The notes below the pieces were generated by a model. The model was not told the origin of the DNA and searched no databases. It worked only from the letters and a program-made list of their open reading frames with translations. Position numbers and translations under genes: made by a program. 64,000 bases of DNA from Enoplolaimus lenunculus (taxonomy: Eukaryota; Nematoda; Enoplea; Enoplida; Thoracostomopsidae), in NCBI GenBank assembly GCA_030248215.1, contig JASANG010000377.1, forward strand, positions 1 through 64,000, read 5' to 3'. Of the stretch, positions 56,077-64,000 are shown one piece after another; positions within the stretch are counted from its first letter, which is position 1; each line of letters starts with the position of its first letter.

Positions 56077-56471
56077 TTAACCGTTTAACTCATTAGAGTA
56101 TACTATGAGCAACTTAATACAGTAATGTACAAGCAATACACACACTGTGAGCAGTGTTTAACATTTATAACAGATATACGCAGTGCAAAATCTCCACAAG
56201 ACGTGAGAGCCTCCTCGGGCTCGAGCGTTAAGCGCCTATAGCTCAGTGGTCATCGTAAACGCCTCCCACCGTGAGACTGGGGATCGAATCTCACCTTGAA
56301 ATTGTAAACTAGGAATATCTTAGAAGACATGGGTTAAAGTAATAGGATTGTTAGAGAACTGGGCGAGTTCATCCAATTCCAGCCTTAACAGGGTTTCGAT
56401 CTCCGATTTCAGACTCACCTTGAAATTACATCTCATGTCAAATTGCTAATATTCATGTGAGAAAGGGTTAA
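56077..56471 (+). mobile_element. piggyBac-like MITE with tRNA-like core, copy 4 (opposite orientation)
   Basis: TTAA at 56077-56080 and 56468-56471. On the plus strand: GACGTGAGAGCCTCCTCGGG, then CCTATAGCTCAGTGGTCATC (A box), then CCTCCCACCGTGAGACTGGG and GGATCGAATCTC (B box), ending ATATTCATGTGAGAAAGGG. It is longer than the others because part of the body (TCACCTTGAAATT) occurs twice. Confidence 0.75.
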
Positions 56472-56819
56472 GGTAGGATGGGGCCTTACTATTTTTATCA
56501 CAAAAAATTTCTGATGGGAGGCGTACGCCACCCCTTTGGGTCCACTATTACGGCGTTTGAAGCTACTATGCTTTAATATATTGTTGCATTTTTAGGTTCA
56601 CAAAAGTTCGTTTAGGTTTTCGGGTTATATTTTCTCATTCGCTTGCTTTAATTTCATTCTTCTACTTGTGGGTACTGTCGTTGCTGTTGTTTTTTCACCA
56701 CAAGAGTTTTTACTTTTTGTTTTATATGCGTTGAATCGGTTTAGTCTATAGACAACCACTGTAGCAGGCTTTTAGCTTAGAAATGGGTTTAAGCAAAAGA
56801 GAGACTGTTGGTTCCGCGT

Positions 56820-57240
56820 ACCCGTTTACAAGTCCTGGTTAAGGTTTAGGCTAAGGTTTAGGTTAGTCCATGGTTAAGGTGTAGGTTAAGGTTTAGGTTT
56901 TGATTTTTGCTGCCACGGGTCTGTTGAATTTTTGATACTTTGGTTGTTATTGACTGTGTCGGTTTTCGATAGAGCCTTATGACATCGATTAGGCTTATTG
57001 GTAGTGTTAGGTTTAGGTTTAGGCTTTGTGTTTGGTTCAGGCTCAGGATATACCCAGGCTTAGCTTTGACTTTTAGTTTAGGTTCATGCTTAACCGTTAG
57101 ATTTTGTTTTTTGCTTTCACGTATCTGTTTAATTATTGACTGTGTTAGGTTTAGGTTTAGGCTTAGTGTTTGATTCAAGCTCAGGATTTGCTCAGGCTTA
57201 ACTTTGACTTTTAGTTTAGGTTTAGGCTTAACCGTTACTA
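56820..57240 (+). repeat. GTTTAGG-rich minisatellite, about 137-bp period
   Basis: Two main units share GTGTTAGGTTTAGGTTTAGG, CAGGCTCAGGAT and CTTTGACTTTTAGTTTAGG, starting about 57005 and 57142, with a partial unit before them. The words resemble TTAGGC-type arrays but with TTTAGG predominating. No MITE ends of subfamilies A-C are seen. Confidence 0.7.
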
Positions 57241-58524
57241 TAGCTTAAATTTTGGCGAATTTGTTGTTTGGCTTGTCTTTGATTTTTGGCTAACATTTTA
57301 TTTTAGAGAAATACTACAAATGTTGAGTAACCATACCAATTGAGGGGGGCGTAGAGCACGAGTGGTGCCAAAATTGTGATTTAGGTCGAAAACTAGCCGA
57401 CGCCCACAGTCGTACTGTCCTCAGCGATAGAAGTATACTAGTCTTTATATCAGATTCGGTTTCATAATTGAAAGCGTGTTTTTGTTCCGTTCACAGGCTT
57501 AAACTTTTTTAAAATTGCTGAAAAATCGTTCACCACAAATTAAAATAATTAATTTTTTGCCAATTCTAAAACAAAACACACGGTGTAGGTTATAATTGAA
57601 ATTGTAACCTTGCATAAACCCCATTTCATTGTTTGAGTTAAACACCTGGGGTGTTTATAAGGGAAAGATAGGAAGAAATTACGTCTGCACAAGGTTATTT
57701 CTTGCCAAAATGAAATTTTGGTTACGCCCGTGTTATACAGATAGCAGATCTGTTTAAATTTTAAAATTTTAAATTATAATTTACACCAAAAAGTTTATTT
57801 GAGTTCAAACGAACCAGTTTTAGTAATTTAACAAGAGGTCAAAGCATAGGTTGAAAGTCGAAACACCGGATCCTCAGGGGTCAACTGTGGCGGATGCATT
57901 GTCCATAGAATCAGCTGTGTTAAAAATTACACGATACAAACTGTTTATCCGAAGCTCATATTGTATTTTCTACAGATAAAAGGTGAAAATTTTACGAGGT
58001 AACAACAATAACTCAAACGTTCCCAATTGATTAATTTTTAAAATATCTTAAAATTTGTTAAAAACGAAATTTAAAACAGTATAATTTCAAAAAAGTATTC
58101 TCTCAGCGAAGAAAATTGTGGGCAGAGGCAGATCCGTAAATTTCTGACGAGGGGAAGGGTGGGCTGGCATAAGTTATGAAACGCATTTTTTGTCGTATGT
58201 TATATATGCCATTGCAACGCAAAATTGTAACTTAGGCTTGTCATTTCATCACAAAAAATTTCTGAGCGAAAAAATTGTATTTTTTTACAAAAAAGTATTT
58301 CTATATAAAAAAATTTTTAAGTGGAAGATTGTAAAGAACAGACAGACACTTTACTTTTTTTCACAATAAAATTTCTGACGGGGATCATACGCCCGCTTGC
58401 CCCCCGTCTGCTCTGGATTTGCTGGTCATCATAGAGATCGGCTATTGGAAAGTTGCAACATTGTCCGATGCAAATATATACCTACTTACCATTAGTCATA
58501 CTTGTATTACACTAAAATCTTATT

Positions 58525-58760
58525 CACATATGCAAGTTTTTGCTGCGAGAACTTGCAGTTGCAATTTGCACTTGCAAGTTTTGTCTAAAATATCGTTCGA
58601 AAAACTTGCAGCTGCAAATAATTCATTAAAATCAAAGCTAGGAATTTAGTTCACATGTGTGAATGACCATGCAAGTTCGTTGAATTTATTGCATCCGCTT
58701 TCTCGTTGGCTGATAAAAGAAATGCAAGTTCTGCTTGCGCGTGTGAATGAAGGGCTTAAG
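58525..58760. mobile_element. MITE family K, copy 3
   Basis: Left TTATTCACATATGCAAGTTT and right GCTTGCGCGTGTGAATGAAG then GGCTTA are inverted. TTGCAGTTGCAATTTGCACT and TTGCAGCTGCAAAT inside can pair. The most complete copy of the family in the window. Confidence 0.6.
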
Positions 58761-59263
58761 GATTATTTTACTTTAAGCATCAATCGTTTACACGGACGGG
58801 AGCTGTAAAATTACCTAATTCATTAAGAATAACCAAAACCAATGTCCAAAAATAATTGTAACCTACTGATTTGGTTTCAAAAATGTTTTTTTGCCTAATA
58901 CCCTAAAATTGTTTATTATTCGATACAGACCTTAAAAATTAAACCACGACACCTCTTGGGGACCTATAGCTACCGGTTTGCTCGCACACCTAAGCCACTA
59001 CGCGATTTAGATTACTTCCTGGTTGAACGTTCTGTCATGTATATTTCTATATTAGTATTCAAATTGTAATTTTGATTGATAGCTTAGTGGTCAAAGCTTG
59101 TTTTTTTCACTTCAAATCACTGAAACGGTTAATATAAATAAGCAACCGACTCAATGTTGCAGTTTTTAGAAACCGTTGTGAATAACAGAAATACATTATA
59201 TATACTTGTTGATTGATATTAGCTGGGTTTGTGAAATCTTACTTAAGTATTTACATAAGTTAA

Positions 59264-59345
59264 GCCCTATTCACACGTGCAAGTTTTTGCCGCAAAAACT
59301 TGCACGTGCAACTTCTTGCATGTGCAAGTTTGGTCACAAAGCAGA
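59264..59345. mobile_element. MITE family K, copy 4 (partial)
   Basis: AGCCCTATTCACACGTGCAA follows TTA, then GTTTTTGCCGCAAAAACTTG and CACGTGCAACTTCTTGCATG. A right end was not found. Confidence 0.55.
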
Positions 59346-59597
59346 TTTGAAGTCCTTGCAACTGCATCAATCCTGTGTCTAAATTTGAACTTAAACCAGG
59401 TCCTGGCGAACAACAGAGCTGTATGACTGACAGGCGTTCTCTCAACTATAAAGCGTTTGCTTTGCAATTTCTGTGATGCAAACTGTTCACGAGAAGTTGG
59501 TTCCATAAATAATGTTGTGCAATGACCAGTTTTTCTACTGGCTGGCTGGCCGGCGGCAATTGGACGTTTGACCGGCGGCCGGTCATTGGCTGCCAGC

Positions 59598-59758
59598 ACG
59601 GGACTACACAAAGCGAGTCAAATTCGACTCCGCCAGAGTCAAATTCGACTCACTGAGTCGCGTGTTTGACTGTGGCGAAGTCGAAATTGACTTAGTTTGT
59701 GCAGTCCCATACAGCCAATTTCGGAGAAAATCAATTTGACTCATCATTTTTTGCAGTG
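59598..59758. mobile_element. Foldback MITE family F, copy 9 (left arm lost)
   Basis: Begins in the arm at CACGGGACTACACAAAGCGA and runs to the right end ATCATTTTTTGCAGTG. The outer left terminus is missing. Confidence 0.8.
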
Positions 59759-60307
59759 CAGGGGTTTAGAGGAAGTGGTAGCCTAGTAAATTTATTGGCA
59801 CTGTTGTAGTGGCCCCAACCCTATGCAAATGTGAGGAAAACTATTTCACTTGTATATAACATAAAAATGTTTTGTTTTCTGTTTCCCCTGTTTTAAGCAT
59901 TTTATTAATGAAAAAGCTAAGCTTACAGAAATATACAGTTTTAAACTGTTTTTGGGGCCTAAGTGAGAGAAGCGCTTTGTGTGTGAGGCTTGGAGGGCGG
60001 CCGCCCCATCCTGCTTAATAGTATTCTTTCAAATCGTTGTAACTTCAGAATCGGTATGTGCTTTGGATTGAAATGTAGCCAACTGTGTGCCACAAGCGCC
60101 CCACAAACTGTTGTGAAATATTTTGAAATTATATTTTTTAAATTTCAGAAAATATATCGCATTTTATCTCTATGCTATTCTAATGTTATTAATATCGAAC
60201 TTTACCTATATTTAACACTAAATCTTAATTTAAACAATCTTTAGTAACGTTTTATGATTTATGCCAAATTTGAATTTTTGAATAATACGCTCAAATCACA
60301 CGCAAGC

Positions 60308-63300
60308 ATGGATCAGCCACGTATGGAACAACAGTTGGATGACCATTTAATGAACAACACACTGAAGACATTCCGACAGAAATCTGGTGCTAAATTTCCA
60401 ATTTTCGGTAATTTAAGAGATAAACTCTATTACCTGCCTGTCTTAAAGTCTAAGCCTAAAGCTAATTTTAAGGTTATATATGTCTTGCGGTGCAGTGACA
60501 CGCTGTCTGGCCTTGGTCCGGACAGAACCAAAGTCACAAAATCTTTGTTTACAAAATGATACACTGCAAAAAATGCTAAGTCAAATTGTCTCTCTCCGAA
60601 ATAGGCTCTACGGACTACGCAAATTGAGTTAAAATTCGACTCCGTCAGAGTCAAATTCGATTCACTATGTTGCATGTTTGACTCGGGCGGAGTCGAATTT
60701 GACTCAGTTTGTGTAGTCAGGAAAAGCCTATTTCCGAGACAGTCAATTTGACTCACCATTTTTTTACAGTGCATTGCCAAAACTAAAACCAAATTTGCAT
60801 AATTAATAATAGCCTTTGAAAGTTCTGTTTGAAATTTTGACTGTCAGTTTGTGTAGTCTCGTAGAGTCTATTTTGGAGAGAATCAATTTGACTCACCATT
60901 TTATGCAGTGTACGCAGTGATATGCGGCAATACACGTGTGTAGGGGTACGGTACCACACGATGACGGGCAGAGTGATACGTCATTGAAATTATAGCGAAA
61001 CCACCTTAAGACTAAACTTAATTTCAGTCTGCTATCTGCACGACACGACTTTTTGCGGGAGAGAAGGCTTGAGGAACAAACAATTACCTTGCAATATATA
61101 TAAAAATTCATCTTAATTGAATATAAAGTGTTTGCTTGAGAAACAGTTACCAAGCATCTAGCAATAAATTTACCACTATAGGATCGTTCTATACTTTATT
61201 GTGCCGGACGGCGCCGCGTGCCGCTAGACGCTACCGTACGCCGCTATAGATTGCTAACAACGACAACATACGCAAAATCTATCCAATGGCGTACGACGAC
61301 AATTTTTAATAAACAAATTTGATTTGTTCGTTGAATATTATTAATGTCGACGCATTTTACATTAAAATATTTTCAGGTGATGTTCAATTTCAAAAAGACT
61401 GCCTCGAGTCACAAAATGTCATTCGAACCAAATACGGCGTCGCGTCGTTGAGTTGGAATCAAGAGCTTGGTGATATGGCTCAAGAATGGGCGGAAAAGTT
61501 GGCCGAAAAAGAGATCAAATTATACGCTGAGTTACCAGGTATTAATAAGTAGCGAACAACAGCAACGGTTTGTTTTTATGAAAGTATTTCGAGTAAAAAT
61601 ATTACACTTTAAAGCCAGAAATTTTTCGAACTTCGGGTTGCACGAGAAAGAAGCGAAAATAAACTTGCGAGCGATGTAAAGCGAAATACCAAACGCGGTT
61701 TTAGTGCTAACTTTTAATACAAAATTAAGGTTTTGATTGTTGTTGCGAAACCTAGGCTGTGGTGACCCCCCTAAGAACTGCAACTGTGTATGCCCTTCCA
61801 GTGTATAAGTGACTGGATTGTGTTTACACTTATCGTGCTTCATATATCATGGCTGGGGCTTTGAAACTTACGTATTTGCAAAAATTATGCTTAAGTATTT
61901 GCTTGGACTTAAGGTTAAAACAAACCGGGGCCAGACCGACCCTTGTACACATCATATTATATTCACATAAATGTCCGACAGTATCACGTGACATCCCGGT
62001 TCTTGTAGGTACACATTGAACATTTGAGAGCGATGGTTTGTGAGCTAATGTCATATGACATTCGAGTTTTGTCTATCGACCTGATATGAGAGTCCGAACC
62101 TTAACGTTGACGTCGAATCAACATGAGTCACACCGTGACCCGCCAACCCCGGTTTTACGACGGTTTCAGAAACCCAGTAAATGCCTTCGTATACGAAGGT
62201 TGCAGTCATATTTCTAACGTTTGTTTATTAAGGTTTGTACCGTTACAAATTACATCTCAACAGTTCTACTGTCATTTTCATCATTCAAAGTTACAAGACC
62301 TATCAGCAACTGTAGACAAAAATGAGCACTCTCCGATAATGCGAGCAACACTTAATAAAATTTGACCGTTTGTTTCATTTTCAGGTACCGGTGAAAGTAT
62401 AACATTCGTTCAACTAAACGGTTTGTCTGATCTCCCAAGCGGCGAAGATGTTTGCCAAATGTGGTTGGAAGAATCAAAACACTACGATTTCGATAAACCA
62501 AGATGGCTCACAAGTTAGTTTCAACTCTTTCTATTATTTGATAAACCCAGCAGTGTAGGGCACCATACAAGGGTGGTAGGATAAAAGAATATGTTCCTCG
62601 CATTGGCGGATCCACGGGGGGGCACCCCGGCCGTGGCCCCCCCAATAGCATCTCGACAAAAATTATATAGCGTCAATTGCTGTTCTACGCTGTTTGTTTT
62701 TCTGTTTTATACACAATAGTATACCACGCTTTAAAGTTTCTTGGCCCTGGAGTCATTTATGCGCTACTATTAGGGATAGTAGACATTTATGGACTCTAAA
62801 CAAGGGTTTAAGGACTCTACCCGCTTACGGATTCTTATTAGGGATACGGACTCCTATTAATTTGGACTCAAAATGGGGACCCTCCTTATTTGGGTCACTA
62901 CACTATGGGTCAAAAATAAGTTTATTACCTGTGAAATTTTGGCCCCCCATTTTGAGATCCTGGATCCGCCACTGGTTCCTCGTCGGAATTTCTCCTGACA
63001 AGAACCTGTATCTTCAAATGTGTATTGCAGAAATCATCAGTTGATAAAATGTTGTGAACCTTTTGAACTGGAAATTAACAATTTTGGTACATTTGTCGGA
63101 TTTAAACTAACCCAAATACTTTATGAAATTTTAATTTGATAGCTATTGCATTCCGTTTGTTTACGGACCAATTTTTAACAGGCAATAGGCGCTTGAGGTA
63201 CACGGATGAGAATACAGCCTAAGGAAAATGGTAACTTTTTGAGGGGTTAGGATAACCAGATACCATGCATTTTTTTACCAAGCAACAACATAAGGATTTT

Positions 63301-63740
63301 AAATTTTGAACAAAAAATTTTAGAAATTGAAAAATTTAATCAAAGAACCATTTCCTTCGTGGAAATTAAATTTTACTGGTCAGCCGGATTTGCGCAATAC
63401 GTAAAAGTTAACAAATGCACAACAATCTGCATGCAAACTTTTCCTTACACAGAACAATGATGTTTCTGTTCTAACAAAATATTGTAAACAAACCAGTGCT
63501 GGAACATTGCCCAAAACACGTATGTGGCACATTCCAGCTTTGATTATATTGACAGCAAGTTTTGCAGATTGTCAACATTTCACTCAAATGATTTGGCGTA
63601 GCAGTCGTGAATTTGGCATCGGCCGGGCAACTTCTGCGTCCGCAAAATACGTTGTCATTGTTGCATTTTATCGTCCATCTGGCAATACGAATTATCCTGG
63701 TGATTTTCAAAAAAACGTTCCTCGTTTGTTATCGTCTTGA
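60308..63740 (+). CDS. CAP-superfamily protein, GAPR-1/GLIPR2-like
   Basis: Four exons that join in phase: 60308-60407, 61377-61538, 62385-62513 and 63568-63740 (stop TGA). They encode 187 residues. The last three are clearly a CAP domain: FQKDCLESQNVIRTKYGVAS, SLSWNQELGDMAQEWAEKLA, WLEESKHYDFDKP, CQHFTQMIWRSSREFGIGRA and GDFQKNVP. GAPR-1-type CAP proteins lack a signal peptide and bind Golgi or other membranes; no signal peptide is evident here. Of the four CAP cavity residues, both Glu (E91 and E116/117) and the second His (H134) are present, but the first His segment (K-H-S in relatives) is replaced by KLYAELPG and is about ten residues shorter. The first exon, starting MDQPRMEQQLDDHL, is predicted from phase and the donor TTCG|GTAATT and is less sure. 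Introns hold family F, D and hAT-like elements. Confidence 0.85.
60562..60771. mobile_element. Foldback MITE family F, copy 10
   Basis: Full-length, in intron 1 of the CAP gene: left CACTGCAAAAAATGCTAAG and right CACCATTTTTTTACAGTG. TA precedes and CA follows. Confidence 0.85.
60838..60910. mobile_element. Family F right-half fragment
   Basis: GTCAGTTTGTGTAGTCTCGT to CTCACCATTTTATGCAGTG, then TA. It is 66 bp beyond copy 10, so two family members landed close together. Confidence 0.75.
61174..61300. mobile_element. Family L left-end fragment
   Basis: GTTCTATACTTTATTGTGCC followed by GGACGGCGCCGCGTGCCGCT matches GC-rich foldbacks at 1183 and 22702. It sits just before exon 2 of the CAP gene. 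Confidence 0.45.
61916..62158. mobile_element. MITE family D, copy 3 (decayed)
   Basis: AAACCGGGGCCAGACCGACC on the left and CCGCCAACCCCGGTTTTACG on the right are inverted. ATAAATGTCCGACAGTATCA and GCTAATGTCATATGACATTC match the inside of the copy at 29883. Lies in intron 2 of the CAP gene. Confidence 0.6.
62601..62974. mobile_element. hAT-type MITE with exact 8-bp duplication and nested family G unit
   Basis: Left CATTGGCGGATCCACGGGGG and right GATCCTGGATCCGCCACTG are inverted, a terminal form known from hAT elements. GTTCCTCG flanks both sides exactly (62593-62600 and 62975-62982). A family G unit (62839-62907) lies inside. It is in the last intron of the CAP gene. No coding capacity. Confidence 0.93.
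63375..63545 (+). repeat. Dispersed repeat J, copy 2
   Basis: Matches 3653-3830 over about 170 bp (CAGCCGGATTTGCGC, CACAACAATCTGCATGCAAA, GTTTCTGTTCT, ACGTATGTGGCACATTCCAG). It ends about 20 bp before the acceptor of the last CAP exon, so it may contribute part of the branch-point region. Confidence 0.65.
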
Positions 63741-63852
63741 AAATTTAAATTTTTAGTCATATTTTTTACGAGAAAAACTTTATATTTTAGGTTCAGTGTA
63801 GTTGTCGAATTCTATATTTGATGCAATACAAAAACGTATAATTCAACGGATA

Positions 63853-64000
63853 CACTGCAAAAAATGGTCAGTCAAATTGATTCTCTCCGAAATAAGCTCT
63901 ACGGGATTACACAAGAGTCAAATTCGACTCCGCCAGAGCCAAACGTGCAATTCAGTGAGTCGAATTTGAGTCTGGCGGAGTCGATTTGATTCAGATTGTT
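63853..64000. mobile_element. Foldback MITE family F, copy 12, cut by the window end
   Basis: Left CACTGCAAAAAATGGTCAG after TA, then GATTCTCTCCGAAATAAGC, a centre AATTCAGTGAGTCG and the start of the right arm. About 113 bp downstream of the CAP stop codon. Confidence 0.85.

Larger units (their letters stand above)
57241..60307. other. Gap upstream of the CAP gene
   Basis: No exon supported. Holds a probable small MITE at 58120-58425 (GGCAGAGGCAGATCC to GTCTGCTCTGGATTTGCTGG), family K copies at 58525-58760 and 59264-59345, and a family F copy at 59598-59758. Confidence 0.4.

Noticed and set aside
1-64000. CRISPR arrays, bacterial operons, rRNA genes, retroviral or LTR elements
   Set aside because: The tandem arrays have no unique spacers between repeats. 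Genes are intron-containing. No rRNA-like sequence, reverse transcriptase, integrase or long terminal repeats were recognised.

Overview
This is an AT-rich, repeat-dense piece of an animal nuclear genome. It has genes with short exons and spliceosomal GT-AG introns, very long gene-poor stretches, and at least ten families of short non-autonomous DNA transposons (MITEs). HPRT (hypoxanthine-guanine phosphoribosyltransferase), PEX2 and a Golgi-type CAP protein are ordinary metazoan genes. I cannot fix the phylum from this window. TTAGGC is the nematode telomere unit, but here it sits inside MITEs, so it does not identify the organism.

Layout. 1-2952: two inverted blocks of a 38-bp satellite, separated by a GC-rich foldback element. 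3-9.5 kb: no gene, with several MITEs and a 70-bp GC-rich tandem array at 5.8-6.24 kb. 9.57-14.37 kb, minus strand: the last two recognisable exons of an unidentified Ser/Thr/Pro-rich protein. 14.4-31.4 kb: no gene I can support, packed with MITE families and a nested GC-rich foldback. 31.4-33.6 kb (possibly up to 38.6 kb), minus strand: PEX2. 39.27-41.53 kb, minus strand: a complete five-exon HPRT gene of 218 codons. 41.6-60.3 kb: no gene I can support, with many TTAGGC-bearing elements, a recent 448-bp duplication and a roughly 43-unit telomere-like array. 60.3-63.74 kb, plus strand: a four-exon CAP-superfamily gene of the GAPR-1/GLIPR2 type.

The genes do not form a pathway. HPRT acts in cytosolic purine salvage, PEX2 is a peroxisomal membrane RING protein of the import-receptor ubiquitination complex, and the CAP protein is probably membrane- or Golgi-associated.

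The most unusual feature is a set of related MITE subfamilies (A, B and C). They have GGCC-type termini and 8-bp target-site duplications, four of them exact, and their bodies are arrays of the telomere-like hexamer TTAGGC. About 25 full or partial copies lie here. Several subfamily A copies place a conserved TATAAAAG motif just upstream of the array. A second notable element is a TTAA-flanked, piggyBac-like MITE whose core looks tRNA-derived, with A and B boxes. I saw no transposase, so all these elements must be mobilised, if at all, from elsewhere.
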